DNA of 64,000 nt from Galerina marginata (Eukaryota; Basidiomycota; Agaricomycetes; Agaricales; Galerinaceae), in assembly GCA_023014335.1 (NCBI GenBank), contig JAECYW010000008.1, forward strand, positions 682,001 through 746,000, given 5' to 3'. Position 1 is the stretch's first letter; every line of letters starts with the position of its first letter. Under the pieces are notes generated by a model. That model was not told the DNA's origin. It did not search any database and saw only the letters and a program-made list of their open reading frames with translations. Position numbers and translations under genes: made by a program. Shown here piece after piece: positions 1 through 12,828 of this stretch.

Positions 1-2138
1 CAACAGAGCTATTTTAACCATTCTGCAGATCGATGGCGCTGCTTCTGACCCTCTTACTCGATATTCGGCTTTGCTATCCATGATCTGCGCACTCATGAGT
101 CTGCTTTACGGATGCATCTACATTATTCGTTTTGGAACGATGAGGAAGACCTATAAGGGTGCTGAGTGGGCTGAGGTCTGTTTATTTTACTTTCAGTCTT
201 TTCAAGCTGACTTTGCCGACATCAATAGGAAGCGCAAAAATCAAGAACGGGGATTTGGTGGAATATATGGGTTCTTCTCGCTATGCCGGCGACTTGGCTT
301 GCCTGGTACGAATGCTTATTTTTATTATTATCTTTAACACTGCTGACCTTGTCTTTACACCGGTAGGGCCATGATATTCTACATAACTACGGTCATGTCT
401 TTTGTTTGGCGTACATCGCCATTTCCTTCGTCAGCCTCTTCGTCATCCCAGCCTGTCCCATCTGAAACTTCAGCACAAATTCTCGTTCCTCGGATTGTCA
501 TCTCTCTCGTTTTAACCCTCGGCTTAGTCTACTTCGCCCTAATAGTGGCGACGCTAAGGAGATATGGAGAACTCATGGACCGGGCATGGCAAAGACGGAT
601 TTGGGGCTGGATGAGAGATGGTGTTGTTGACGCTGAAGAGCCGGACGCTGGAGACCCAATTGTTGGATCAAGTTCGCAATCGTATGCGGAGAAGGCTATT
701 CCTCGACAACAAGAAAAGGGACTCAGCGATAAAGACAGAGCTGGTAGTCCAACTTTCTCGTGGCCCAAAAACCCCGATCATGAACGCACGCAATACCGTA
801 GCGAGAAAATTCGAGAACGTGGGCTAGGAAGTGGCCATCGCGGATTTGGTGATGGCATGTTCGATTCAAGCGCCTTCAATCCGCAAGTAGTACCACCACC
901 AGGCCCAAGCATACCTGCGCCAGTTCCCTTACCATCTTTATCTGCTTTTGCGAATCTAGGGTCTAATAATTCTGGTGAATCTCCCACATCGTCACCTCAA
1001 ATGCGGACGGCAGCACCGGCACCCCTTCAATCTCACTTTGTTTCATCTCATGGACCACCACAACAATTGGAAACCGAGCCTCAACTAAGCTCTAGAGCGG
1101 CGGAAGCTTCTTCGGATATCACAGGACTTCCCTTGGCTTCCTTGAGGGATTCAGTCTGGTCACAAGAAGAGGACAAGCGTGAAGTTAACCATCGCCACCA
1201 CCTATCCTCACCGCAGGTTATTCATAATGCTGGGGCTAGCAATAGTCCAAAGAGGTCAACGAGGAAAAGAAGGATGGTCGGCCAATCAACGCGAACCAGC
1301 GGGGATGACAACTCTGATATGAGAATATCGAGTGACCGCGAATCATCGGAATTGGATTCACTCGACTCTGGCGAGAACCCGGATACGAAAGGCAGGATAA
1401 AAATGGTCAAACTGCTTAATCTGTCGGTAGCCAATGAATCTGAGGATGAATTACTGGAGCAGAATTTGACAGAATATGGACTATGCCAGGACACGTCAGG
1501 TGGCGAGGGGGGACGTTTACGGTGGGAAATGTTTAAACAAGTCAGTTCTCTTCCCTTCTTTTCCTTTGATTGGTCGATGTTAACCTCATAATCCATACTA
1601 ACAGAAAATCCAGGCAGCACTATCACACACTCCATCAGTACCTATCTCGGTACTCGAGTACAGGCAGCCAGCAATTGGCTCGATCTTGGATAAGTTCAAT
1701 ACGTATCTCCAGATGCGCGGAATTAAAGGCGAAGTGGCGCTTTGTGAAGAATTTGGCATGCCCTCTCCTAACCTGGCGGTCTACTATTTCGCAAACTCTG
1801 GCGACTGGCCAGACCCCTATGAAGAAATAGAAGCGTTGGACGAAAAAGCACGCGGAAAAACAAGTCCAAGGAAAAAGAAGAAAATTGAACAATACGAGTC
1901 GATACCCAACGGTTTACAGAGACTCGATGTTATACTTTTCAGTCGCGAGGCACGCACGCCGGGCAAGCTGAGTGGCGCTGAGGATGATGGTGGTCGAGGG
2001 TCCATGCAGGCTGTAGCAGACCTGAAAATGCGAAAGATATCGCTGTTCTCCAACCACCTCGAGATACCAGACGACAATAAAATGGAGGAGGAGACTGCGC
2101 TTGAATTGACGCAAAACGGTGAGAATGACTCGACGTAA
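1..2138 (+). CDS. Multi-pass membrane protein, 5' end outside the window
   Basis: Partial gene; the start lies before base 1. Exons read 1-175, 229-305, 367-1540 and about 1605 (or 1614)-2138, with GT-AG introns and consistent phase. The first three exons give hydrophobic helices: one around bases 60-130, one spanning exons 2-3 (residues such as GIWWNIWVLLAMPA, then AMIFYITTVMSFVWR), and one near 490-560. A long, polar, Ser/Pro-rich cytosolic-type region follows, then a C-terminal segment rich in charged residues (KTSPRKKKKIEQ). The arrangement matches conserved hypothetical Agaricomycete membrane proteins I recognise by pattern (the RFGTMRKTYKGAEWAEE stretch), but no biochemical role is known to me. 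The exon 4 start is ambiguous because two in-phase AG acceptors lie 9 nt apart. Confidence 0.7.
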
Positions 2139-3303
2139 CATAGGTTTGTATTACCTGGTAAATTATAGTCACCACTGCATAGACCCGTGGCTTGTGTTCT
2201 CATACTACTTCCTTTGACCTTGGAACTTACTAGCTTGATTAAAAAAAGTCCACAGGACAGATGACGTCCTCGAATTCCTTATTGGAACCGGTACGATTTC
2301 AAGTCAATTCAAATTCTGTCGTTAATATCAATGCTAGAAGTCGAACGGTCTCGTCTCGCTTAACTTTCTGTGGCAAGAATCCATGGAAGGCGTGGAATGT
2401 GGCTGGTTGCGAAAGATAACCCAAGCCCATGGGACCGCAATCAGACCGTATTTGGTATGGGCGCTTAACTGATATTGGGCTATGATATATTTGGCCACGT
2501 CAGTTAATTAAGTCCTGCGTTCTAGGCAAACTGCCTAACTGAGAGCCTGACAGCTCTTCGAAGATGTTACTATGGCCGCAAAACATTCATAAGAATCACA
2601 CTCTCAAAATCCTGACTTCCCAGGCTTGTCAGAGCCTAGAGGCTCTGCAAGTTACCAATATCCCATCAACTGATATCTCAAGAACTTGAAGCAAGACGAC
2701 GGTTGACCTACGACGCTGTGATCCACATCTGATGCGACCCCGGACCACCGTCTGCGTGAACTTAGCCACAATCTATAATTGTAATTATGATTGACCAGTG
2801 ACCAGGGAAGGGTCAGTACATATAAATCCAGGGCGGAAAAAATGGTTGTTTCTCTACAACGCTGGTCGTTCACCAAAGTCACGCTCGCAGGACGGGTTTT
2901 CTCCACTTAACTTGGCAACGCAGAATGTTATTCCGTGTACTTGCAGTTTTACTTTTCCTCTTCTTCACGTTCACTTTGGCGTGCCCGATATTGGAGAGGG
3001 GTTCTGGTAGTAGTAACTGGCTGGAGGTAAGCAATGCAAGATATTCAACGCAGGAATGAGAACGACTGAAGTATTTCTTAGGTTCGTGAGCCAAGGACTC
3101 ACAAGGTCCCCAGACGGCATGCAGGACCACACCGCGCTCAGGCTACATATAAACCAGCCGCACCCCCTGCTGCGCCACATATATTTACCCATTCCACAAA
3201 CAAGAATACCCCATCTTACAAACGTCCCACCTTCCCATTGCCTATCCTATACACAGGCGGTGGCGTTGTAGAAAAAGCTCGCAAGGAAAATACAGCTCGC
3301 ACG
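2139..3303. other. Intergenic stretch with a TATA box near its end
   Basis: I see no supportable gene here. The ORFs are short, overlapping and without protein-like composition. A TATA box (TATAAA, 3148-3153) lies about 155 bases before the ATG at 3304 and is followed by C/A-rich leader sequence, so the last part is probably the promoter and 5' UTR of the next ORF. Confidence 0.4.
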
Positions 3304-3642
3304 ATGTGTCAGCACGTCACCGCTTGCAGCTGCCCAATGAGAGCTGGCGCCAAGATCTCATGCATTAATGGCTTCTGCAAGTGCTACGACCATGGAGTCA
3401 ACTTCTTCGCAAATAAATACCTCGAGGCGGTGAAAGCATTTGGGAATGCAGGGATGACGAACGCGATTAGGAATATTATGCAAGGGTTGGCAGATTTGAA
3501 GGAAGCGGTCGGAACGATTATGGACTCACTTTTAGGGTCCGAGGCCACTTTGAAGGCGGCTAAGATGGTATCGGGGAAGAACTCTGGTGATTATGTAGGT
3601 CGCTTTGCTAGCATTCCCCGACACAGGGCCGAGCCACGTTGA
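3304..3642 (+). CDS. Small protein with Cys-rich N-terminus, unknown function
   Basis: Single-exon ORF of 112 residues starting at the ATG at 3304; an in-frame extension back to 3238 exists, but its leader matches UTR composition. The first 30 residues hold six cysteines (spacing like CQHVTACSCP and CINGFCKCYD). An Ala/Gly/Met-rich, probably helical middle (about residues 40-95) and a basic tail follow. No signal peptide is evident at the chosen start. A TATA box sits upstream at 3148. It could be a small secreted or cytosolic Cys-rich protein, or the exon set could be incomplete at the 3' end (a GT at 3598 may be a donor). I do not recognise the family. Confidence 0.4.
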   Translation: MCQHVTACSCPMRAGAKISCINGFCKCYDHGVNFFANKYLEAVKAFGNAGMTNAIRNIMQGLADLKEAVGTIMDSLLGSEATLKAAKMVSGKNSGDYVGRFASIPRHRAEPR

Positions 3643-4357
3643 TTAGGCGACTAAAGGGATTTTAACGAAAGCTTTATAGGAGTTGTCTAGATACATCAGG
3701 CAGAAGGAATAATTGAAAATGACGAGCGTTGAGATCGAGAAATGGTGCAAAAACTAGATACATACGAGCGGAGCGACTGCGACAAGTTACAAAACATGAG
3801 AATTAAGCGCTTTTGAAGCCAATAACTTAAGAGGCTTACATTGTGATTGAACAGAAAGTGGGCAAGGCTTGATCATGGCATCACCTTGCTACTCGATCAT
3901 CCCCTAATTATTTTATGTAACCGCATATACTTCCTGTGGACCTACAACTCACAATATGGCCCGCCAAATCACGACCCTCCAACAAATGCGCATTTTTCTG
4001 AGAAATTTCACCCATTTTTGTAGAGGAAACAAACTGGAGATTCTTGACCAGGGAGCTTGCATTAGCCGAGTCTACTTGCGTTCAATCCCTTTTTTAGATT
4101 GTATTTTTACCTTCTATTCTGACGAATCTTGGTCACGCTATTTCCCGAAAGCTCTGTGCATCCTTCGTATCGGACTCTGCGTTAAGGACTATGTACAGTA
4201 TTAAAGCCGCTACTCTACTTTGTCACTGTTGATGGAAGCGCGTAAAACCTCGGGCTTGCATACATTTCTGTCTTTTGACTCCGTTTTTCAAGTCCAAAAA
4301 TACGGTACATGATGGAAAATTTGTATTTACTTTGAAATTTGTCGTGAATTGTCGTAA
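3643..4357. other. Intergenic, AT-rich
   Basis: No convincing gene. It is the 3' flank of the Cys-rich ORF and the 3' flank of the minus-strand proline-rich gene that ends at 4358. One ORF at 3956-4204 has no recognisable features. Confidence 0.4.
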
Positions 4358-6385
4358 TCATGAGCCGAAAGCTGCTTGTCGTTGCGGTGTGAGTGGAGGA
4401 GAAATCATAGTCGGGTTCTGGTTGAACGCTCCAGGAACGAATTGCATAATCACGGGGGATACCTGCATCTGTCCTGGCGGCGCAGCATACGCGATGGGAT
4501 TCGAATTGCCCTCACCCCCAGACTGACTCTGAGGAGGAGAAGGACTGATGAAATATATAGGAGGCGGAGCAGCCATTTGAGGTGGCATAGCCATGGGCTG
4601 GTATGGCGTGTATCCGTGAGGGTGCTTTGGGGCTTTGGTACGACGATGCGAACGAGGGCCACGAGGTGACGTATGTGGAACGGGCATAGCAGGATAAGCG
4701 CCGTATGGGTAAGCGTATGGATACCCCGGATATGTGTACGGGTACGAAGTTGGTATAATCGGGCTCGAGGTCCGGTGGGGTACTTGAATGCCTGAGGAAG
4801 TAACTCGCTGTCCATTTCTTCGATGGCGCTTTGGTTTGGACGAACGGTGTCTGTTATTGTTTGAACTTCTTCCAGATCGTCGAGAAATCGGGGAGCCGAG
4901 AGGCGAGGGAGTGTTTCCTATGCTCGGTCCGGCAGAGTTCGCTGTCCCGTCGCTCAACAGATCTAAATTGCGACTACCACGGCGCGATCCAGACATGACA
5001 GCACGGTACCAAGATGCCATCGGCTTCTTCAATCCTCTGACTTTACTTTGGGCCCTCTTCGAATCTGCGGGTCGATAATCAACAGTAACTCGTTCGTGAC
5101 CTATCCATGGTAGATTGTAGAGGCCTTTGAAGAACTTTTCGATGGGTGTGAGGTCCGATGCGAACGAGGGATCATAGACCGAAGGCACTGCAGATATCGT
5201 GTAATTAGATGTTGGTTGGGTTGATGATAGAACTTCTCCTGGCAAGTGCAAAGATCTTGGCGATTGTATAGGTGGAGCTGGACGTAACGGAGTTGGTGCA
5301 TGAAGAGAGGCGGCAGGCGGTGGACCAGGCTGAAATTCGGTCTGAGCTTGGGCATTTGCTCGAGTAGGTAGTTGAGCTTGATAAGACACTCTTGGACCTG
5401 GCGTGGGCTGTCTTGGAGGCGGCGGGCCCGTCGGTGCTTGAGTAACAGTCGGCGCCTGTGAATCGGAGCTGTATACCATAACGGTCGCCCTTTCGTTGGT
5501 AGGTCTATCCTGCTCCGAATCCTCAGAATACTGACGGTCATCGCTGCTCGGCCCTTCGTAATAATCGGCCTGCTCTTCGCCCACAATACCATCGGCGGAG
5601 GCAGGAGTTACAGTCACGATGGGGAACTGCGGTCCTGCTGGGTTACTCCGTACATGGAAGACGGCAGGAGTCGAATCAGGAGGAATAGAACCATTGGCAA
5701 CTGCCATGCTCAATCGATGAGCGAATTGAGGATTTGACGGGCCTATCGACGGGTTTGAGAGGTACCTTGGGAGAGTGTTACCTCTTGTAATGGCAGTAGC
5801 GGTAGTGGACGTTCCTTCTGTATGATCGGTGCCAAAGGTACCCTTTCGTTTGAGTCGTTGTCTTTCTTTTCCTCCGCCACCTCTTAATACGAGCTTCGGT
5901 AGTCGTTTTAGGCCACTGAAGAAACCTCCAACGAAGGAACGATCCCGACGAGTCGGAGGAGCCAAATGATCGGTGCCTGGCGAAGACGGGACGGGAATAA
6001 TTTGCATTCCTTCTACGGGTCCGTCATCCTGATAACCAAAGTGCAACGCAGCTCCATTGGTGTAGGCATGCATGTAGCCGTCCTCTGCGTTCTGCGGGGC
6101 ATGTTGAAATGCTATTCGGGCTTGATGAAGTTGTGGGTCCGGCAACGGTCTCTGACGACGAAGAGGAGTCAACGCAGGTGATGGGGTCGGTGTGTTGTCA
6201 TCAGGAGGGGGCGGAGGATGGGCTTGGTTCGAGTAAACCCATGACCGAGTGCTGGCGCTAACGCTTGTATGGCTTTGATGAGAGCCTCGCGTTATAGTCC
6301 TCCTCATGGCGTTCTCATCCGCAGCAGGATCTTCTCCGCAAGAAAGGTCCCGGCTCGGGAGTCGACTCTCGTAGTAATCCGTCAT
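4358..6385 (-). CDS. Proline-rich, low-complexity protein (paralog of 27625-29784)
   Basis: Uninterrupted 675-residue ORF starting MTDYYESRLPSRD. Most of it is predicted disordered: rich in Pro, Ser, Tyr and Gln, with a Tyr/Pro-rich C-terminal third (repeats like YPYTYPGYPYAYPYG) and a basic Arg/His patch (SKPKRHRRNGQR). Three islands are shared with the 719-residue paralog on the other strand: an N-terminal SWV(F/Y) block, a basic FVGG(F/L)F.G(L/I)(R/K)(R/K)LP block near residue 150, and a folded-looking block near residue 415 (DPSFTSDLTPIEKFF...GHERVTVDYRP). The conserved islands in otherwise diverged sequence argue for a real protein family under selection. The function is unknown; a membrane-cortex or scaffold role would be a guess. 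Confidence 0.75.
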   Translation of the reverse strand: MTDYYESRLPSRDLSCGEDPAADENAMRRTITRGSHQSHTSVSASTRSWVYSNQAHPPPPPDDNTPTPSPALTPLRRQRPLPDPQLHQARIAFQHAPQNAEDGYMHAYTNGAALHFGYQDDGPVEGMQIIPVPSSPGTDHLAPPTRRDRSFVGGFFSGLKRLPKLVLRGGGGKERQRLKRKGTFGTDHTEGTSTTATAITRGNTLPRYLSNPSIGPSNPQFAHRLSMAVANGSIPPDSTPAVFHVRSNPAGPQFPIVTVTPASADGIVGEEQADYYEGPSSDDRQYSEDSEQDRPTNERATVMVYSSDSQAPTVTQAPTGPPPPRQPTPGPRVSYQAQLPTRANAQAQTEFQPGPPPAASLHAPTPLRPAPPIQSPRSLHLPGEVLSSTQPTSNYTISAVPSVYDPSFASDLTPIEKFFKGLYNLPWIGHERVTVDYRPADSKRAQSKVRGLKKPMASWYRAVMSGSRRGSRNLDLLSDGTANSAGPSIGNTPSPLGSPISRRSGRSSNNNRHRSSKPKRHRRNGQRVTSSGIQVPHRTSSPIIPTSYPYTYPGYPYAYPYGAYPAMPVPHTSPRGPRSHRRTKAPKHPHGYTPYQPMAMPPQMAAPPPIYFISPSPPQSQSGGEGNSNPIAYAAPPGQMQVSPVIMQFVPGAFNQNPTMISPPLTPQRQAAFGS

Positions 6386-9233
6386 GATTCTCGAGTAGAA
6401 TCAGAGGATAATGAAAATTCGGCGAAGGTGATGGGTGTTAAGTTAAGAAGGCGAAGTTGTGTTTAGAGCGTTGAGGACGTCACCAGTACGACGTCGTGCG
6501 TATCGCTCAATAACGGGCTGGCCTGCGGGCAGGCTGAAATGGCGATGAGGCGCAACCCATTCATTCCCATGTGACGCATGCTGTGGATCATCGGATGGGC
6601 ACTGGTCACGGAGGTGATATTGTGAATGTGGAGGTGAGGACGCCATGAGGCAGGCGTCTAGGCGTGGCCACACACTGACACACGTCTCCATGTCTGCAGG
6701 CTTCCGGCGATCCTGTGAGAAGATAAGGAAGTTTCAGAGTAGAAGGTCATCAAAACGTGGGTAGCAGGATTAGAGGAACTCACCGAAGAGAGATAGATCT
6801 TTAACGAGCGCTAAAATACTTGGTAAGGGTCAGCATCATGAACCAATTGAAACTGGGAATTGTTTGTCCCAGTAGGATGTTGTGGAGACTTAATGGTAGT
6901 CAATTTGAAATACGGCGAATACGGTACATGTAAATAAGAGAACAAAATTTGTTCAAATACTTTGAGCTCGCGGGCCGTCTAATGGGAGTCCCAGTCGCCG
7001 AGCTGCGCCGGGATCAGCAACACGACTAAGGCAAATTTTAAATCGCACACTTGGTGATCCTTGCAACAGGCTTCTTTGCACCTCTGACACTTTTGGAAAA
7101 GGCTGGTTCCAGTAGACCCGGGTGGCCGTTCGACATTGTAGATCCATACATTGCATTTAACAGCGCCTCCTGGAAATTTATCCTTTTTGAGGATCTTGGA
7201 ATTCTTTACCAGAGCGGCAAGCACAGAAATCGAACGTGTTGCAGTCATCTTCCTTGCAGTCAGTGTTTCCGCAACCTGTTGGAAAGTATCCTATGAAAGC
7301 GAAGGGAGTGCATGCTTTGAAGTTTTCCGGTCGACATGGAATCGATATACCTTGGAACCTAGCCAACCTTCGCATCAGATAATAGGGAATGGGCGAGAAG
7401 GCGTACCTGGAGAAAGCATGGATCAGCGTCGTTATCTTTGTTGTTTCTTTCGTAAGTTTCAAACTAGATGTTACTGAGAGATTAATTATAATCACATTTA
7501 ATTTCTTGGATAATTCGCACTTGCTGAGCTCTGCCCAGTAATCGAGAGCGATGTCAAGCTGCTAAGGGTTCCAGTTCGTGACAAGGACAGGTAGAGTATA
7601 TCGGCGCCTCCGTCATCTTGGATGCTACGCATTACAGGGAGACTGAACATATGATCATCCTGCCTATCAAAAACGACAACATGAGAAAAAACGAAAGAGA
7701 AAGCGTACCAAGTAGATATGTCAATGTTGAAGTTTTCCGTTTTCCTCTCCTTCCAACTTCGCCGTCCACCTCATTCGTATCCACAGGGTGCGATATCTCC
7801 TTGTGGGCATACCATTGTATATGAATATCTTCGAGCGCCATTGGCAAGAGCCTGGAGGTTTCTGCAGTTCGAAAGAAGGCTTCGAATGGCTTTCCGATCT
7901 TCCAGGAGATGAAATGGCCGTCCAGTCTAATATTATTTTCAGGACCTCGGACCGCGATAAGCCCTTGGGTTACCCTCCTAAACTATTTTCGATATCAAAA
8001 ACCCCGGCGTTGGGGTGCGTCCCAACGATGTGCAACACGGGTTCAAACCCCCGACAGCAATTCGTCCATTTCGTCAAGAATAAGCTCGCAGTTTGAGATT
8101 GAGGATCTTCAATATACTTTACGTGTCGTTGATGTGAAATGTTCGAGTGAAAATTTGTGAATGAAAGAATGAAAATGTGGTTGAGGTTAAAGTTGCAGAC
8201 ACTGATGAGCGCGTTGGTTGAGGTGGGAATACGACGTGATAAATCACGTGATTTGTTACTTTACTCAGGTTGTCACGGATTTTCGCCTTGACTCTGATTC
8301 AGACTCAAGCTTCTTCAAGTTCTTAGAGTCCTAGAGTGCGACCGCACATATTTTTTCAGGTTCTCCTCTTATAATACAAGGCCATTTCGCAACCGTAACC
8401 CACGATTGCGTTAGATTTTGGTGAGTCAATTACAATCGGTATTAACGGAGTGCCATTTCAGTAGCGCAATGAAATTGAATGAATCCCTTCTCATTTGCCT
8501 GTGTGATATGTGGCCTATTCTGAGTATTGCGATCTGGCGCTTTCCCGTGGCTTCGGAAGTTTGGATAAGCTCTAGGCTCGAGCTTTGTTGAATCGGAAGT
8601 GAGTTTCCCTTGCTTGGCTCTGGGCAAACTATACTTGCAGTCAATATAACGTTACTTTGCAGACCCTTACGTGGGGAAGAGCCGCTCAAAATATCCCCAC
8701 CCCGCAGTGGGGTACATTGGAATGTTCCTTGTCCCTCATCTCCCTGTGCTTGTCAGTATTCAAATCCCCTCTTTCGATGTAATCTAGTTATACTTTTTTT
8801 TTCTCCCATCCAGGTGATCGAACTTCGAAAGGCTGACCAAAAGCCCGTTCTACGTGCAATCCCAGGTTGAAGTGGTTCTTGATGTCGCCAAGTGAGGAAT
8901 TGCCTCGAGATTATTATCACGGACGAAGCGGACTTGCGTCAGGTCCCTCCATATCTCCTGTCGAATCGGTGTCACTTGAGTCCTGAGCGTCGAAGAGTCG
9001 CTCTCCGCAGGAGCTTACTTTCCAACATGCAATTCTCGTGACCTTCGATAATTGCCTCAATGTGCCTTAGTCCCTGCTTATTCTTGTCTTTTTGAATCAA
9101 GGACTACGACCTCCACGGAAATGATTAATCAATATCGCGCCCATATCGTAAAGCAGTATTCAGGGGAAAGATATAAAAGGCGAAGCAACCTCAGACGAAC
9201 CATTGACTTCACTCAGTCAAACATCCTCCCAGA
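6386..9233. other. Long stretch without a confident gene; minus-strand Cys-rich ORF pieces
   Basis: Between the proline-rich gene and tyrosinase. On the minus strand, ORF pieces at 6979-7248 and 7178-7495 hold clustered cysteines (CQRCKEACCKDHQVC; CGNTDCKEDDCNTFDFCAC), possibly exons of a small Cys-rich secreted protein. I could not build a joined model with a start codon. Plus-strand ORFs at 7788-8160 show no recognisable domain. A TATA-like GATATAAAAG at 9169-9178 precedes the tyrosinase ATG by about 60 bases and is probably its promoter. Confidence 0.35.
9169..9178 (+). promoter_or_regulatory. Probable TATA box of tyrosinase
   Basis: GATATAAAAG, centred about 60 bases before the ATG at 9234. 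Position and sequence fit a core promoter. No other elements were tested. Confidence 0.45.
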
Positions 9234-11448
9234 ATGTCTCGAGTTATCATCACCGGCGCGACTGGCGGAGCCCCAAATCGACTGGAAATCAATGATTTTG
9301 TCAAGAACGATAAATTCTTCTCGCTCTATATCCAAGCCCTTCGTGCGTTTGGTTCCTCCATTGTTAGCCTACATGAACTGACTGTATTCTCGTTCCTTAC
9401 AGAGTTGATGTATACGAAGACTACCCAGGCGGATGTACAGTCATTCTTCCAAGTTGCCGGCATTCACGGTCTTCCCAACATTACCTGGGATGGAGCCACG
9501 GGTGATCAGCCCTTCGACCCCGACAGTCAGTGGGGTGGTTACTGTACCCATGGTTCTGTTCTCTTTCCAACCTGGCACAGGCCTTACGTGATGCTTTACG
9601 AGGTTCGTAATACCATCATCTCTATATTCTCCGTTCTCGGTTGACCATATAATCTATCTACAGCAAATTCTCCAAAAGCATGCAGCGGAAGTTGCTGCAA
9701 CGTACACAGTGGACCAGGCAAGCTGGAAGCAGGCTGCCGCCAATCTCCGTCAGCCATACTGGGATTGGGCTGCGAACGCGGTTCCTCCTGATCAAGTTAT
9801 CTCGCTCACACAAGTGACGATCACCGGACCGAAAGGAACCAAAATTACAGTCGACAACCCACTTTACCATTACAAATTCCATCCGATCGACAAGTCATTC
9901 CCAGCCCCTTACAGTGGTTGGCCGACCACCCTCAGGCAGCCCAATAGCACTCGTCCCAACGCTACGGACAATGTTACAAGACTCAAGAGGTGGGCGTTCG
10001 GTTGATGTTATATTAATCTTCACACCGACTAATGCGGACCTTCGTTCAGTGTCTTGCGTTCTGCGCAATCGAACATCACGGCAAGTACCTACAGCATGTT
10101 GAGCCGTGTTCGCACCTGGCCCGCGTTTAGCAACCACACCGTGGGCGACGGCGGAAGCAGCAGCAACAGTCTTGAAGCAATTCATGACGGAATTCATGTT
10201 GATGTGGGAGGTAATGGGCAGATGGCTGACCCTGCTGTCGCTGGTAAGTTATAGTACAAACGATAAAAGCTTAATAACAACCCTCTATACCTACAGCCTT
10301 CGACCCCATCTTCTTCTTGCACCACTGCAATGTCGACCGAATGCTCTCTCTTTGGTCCGCTTTGAACATAGGCGTCTGGGTTTCTCCAGGCGATTCAGAA
10401 GATGGAAGCTTTACTCTCCCTCCGGAGGCACCGGTGGATAAAAATACGCGTAAGTTTATTTTCGTCATTCTAGGGTTCATTTATCATAACTGGTTCTTCT
10501 AGCATTGACCCCATTCTGGAACGCCCAGACGACCTTTTGGGTATCAACGGCGACCACAGACACGACCAAACTCGGGTATACGTACCCAGACTTCAATGGC
10601 CTTGACATGGCCAACCCCCAAGCTGTAAAGACGGCGATCGGGAACCTCGTCAACCGGCTCTACGGCAGGTCTGTATTTGGTTCGTTCGCTGCTGCCGCAC
10701 CTCCTGCGGCACTTGGCACGACCGCAGCGTTCTCGACGTCGTCACTCGCTGCAGATGTCCCACTGGTTTCAGCTGAGGCACCCAAGGCAGCGCCGGTTGC
10801 AGAAGCTCCAGCACCTGCCGTTGCTGCGGAGAAGGCCGATGCTGAGAAGCAGGCTTCGTTCTCTATCACTTCTGCCCCACACGCACACGGTACAAGCCAT
10901 GGTCACCTCGTCCCACCGAACCAAGGCTTGTACGACTGGACAGCTCGCATCGAGTTCAAGAAATACGAACTTGGCACGAGCTTCTCCGTGCTCGTTTTCC
11001 TCGGCGCTGTTCCAGAGGACCCCGAGCAGTGGGCTGTTAGCCCAAACTTTGTCGGCGCACTCCATGCCTTCGTTAACAGCAAGGCGGGACACTGTGCTAA
11101 CTGCCGTAACCAAGGGCAGCTCGTTCAAGAAGGCTTCGTACATCTTAACCAAGCTATCGTGAAGCACTCCGGCCTCGATTCCTTGAACCCGGATGTTGTC
11201 GAGCCGTATTTGACCAAAGAACTCCATTGGAGAGTGCAGAAGGTTCGTTTCCTTGTTGACTTTCCTATTTCAAAAAACTAAACTTTCATCAGGTCGACGG
11301 GGAGCCTGCCACCTTGTCTTCCCTCGAGGTCTCTGTCATTGCGACGCCCTTGAGTTACCCACCTGGCTCAATGTTCCCTGTTCCGGGAAGTCCCCGCCGT
11401 CATGGCCACATCACTCACGGTCGTACTGGGGGGAGCCGCAACGCTTAA
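9234..11448 (+). CDS. Tyrosinase (polyphenol oxidase), type-3 copper enzyme
   Basis: Hydroxylates monophenols and oxidises o-diphenols to o-quinones (melanin and browning). Seven exons join in phase: 9234-9342, 9403-9602, 9664-9989, 10050-10243, 10297-10449, 10503-11242, 11293-11448, giving 625 residues. The start [12 protein letters not shown] has no signal peptide, as in Agaricus-type cytosolic PPOs. CuA ligands: the His in AGIHGLPN, the His in YCTHGS (C-x-H, the Cys-His thioether pair) and the His in FPTWHRPY. CuB ligands: EAIHDGIH and the His in [10 protein letters not shown]. After an Ala/Pro-rich linker (about residues 390-450) comes a C-terminal domain of the type that caps the active site until proteolysis (NCRNQG, HWRVQKVDGEP). 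All copper ligands are present, so the enzyme is probably functional as a latent proenzyme. Confidence 0.95.
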
Positions 11449-12828
11449 ATCGTGACTTAAATTTCTCAGATTTTCATAGTAATCCTGAAAATCATTAAAT
11501 CCCGAAACGCTTGTACGAATACACGAATACACGAAATCATGTACAATATTCGTTTTAAATTTTGTCTGAAGACGCAGATGGCTTACATTGAAATAAACCA
11601 AGAACTGTTCAAGGAGATATGTATGTGGTAGTTTTCTTGACATTATCTCTATCACGCACTGTGGTGACATCATGCCTCTTGCTGATCAATCGCGGGCGCT
11701 TAAATATCATATCTGCGAACCCAGATTTCGAGATAACGAAACTGAAGTCCACTTGTAGTTGTGAACATTTATTGTCCTATACTCGCTGGACAAACAGGCT
11801 TGACAATATACTAGAAATCCCTGCCCTCATCTCCTCTGCTCTTTGTGAGTTTTACATAAAATATCTTGCTCCCATCAATGTAGGAACCACAATATTTACG
11901 CAAATCGGCGTAATGAGAAATTGTTAGAAGTCGATGTTTCTGCAAAAACACTCCACGTCAACGCGTCACTTAAGTCCGCTCCCGATTCATTAAACTCGGC
12001 GCAACGGAGGTACATACTCGCTCCACGCAGAATTGCATTCTTCGACTGTCATTTGTCTGATCGGAAGTCGGCATCTAAGTTAACCGTCGCGTGTTATAAT
12101 CCGAAGGTAATAACTTCTCTTCGCCAAAACAGCACACATCGTCTTGGATTTCCGCTTCTTCCTGTTTTCTCGCTCCCTTCTGCTTGCACCGTTCTCACTT
12201 TGCTCCCGTTTTAATTTTGTCTTGGGGATTTCGCCATTTAGCTCTTCCGGCGGGACGAGTCAGATCCTGCTAGGCGGGTGCCTGTGGGAGAATAATGAAG
12301 ACCCTTGATGAACCCGTATTAGTCAGAAAGAGGAGAACAATAGAGGCTAGCTTCCTCCAACTCTGTGGCATGGAGACCTGTCAAGACGCGGTGGTGTGAC
12401 TAGGGTGGATGTGACACTCGTGGGGACCCTTATTGTGCTCGAACCTCTGCGCAGAGCTTCCTTCGCTCTCTTCCTTGATATCCAGCTCTCGGGCCCCATC
12501 TGGCACTATCTGGACTCGACTTTCCTTTTAAATATCGACTTGCCTGCACTCAAGACGCGTAGGCACCGCCATTTCATTCCGACACTGAATTGGATAACTG
12601 GATACTGCGACATCTAGACACGGCGTCCAGCACATACGCATAGCCATAGCCGCACACGCAGCGCACGAACACCTCGTGTGGACCGCGTTGCGAGTAGGTA
12701 CGAGGTTCCCCCGCATCAAGGAAGATACTTTCGACCGCGGTCATTGTTTAGAATCTGCGTCATAATTATATATCCAGTGACACCCAGCCTTCCACCGAGA
12801 GCTTACCCATGCCACCCCAGCTAGTCTC
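11449..12828. other. Intergenic between tyrosinase and F-box gene
   Basis: AT-rich in its first half, then C/T-rich towards 12828. Only short, featureless ORFs are found (for example 11619-11927). A TATATA run near 12768 lies about 60 bases before the F-box start and may be its TATA element. Confidence 0.4.

Noticed and set aside
7990..8050. tRNA-like GGGTTCAAACCCC string
   Set aside because: It resembles a T-arm, but the stem does not pair fully and no D-arm, anticodon arm or acceptor stem can be built around it.
10660..11227. Minus-strand ORFs of up to 152 residues in the tyrosinase region
   Set aside because: Shadows of the GC-rich tyrosinase exon 6; no independent features.
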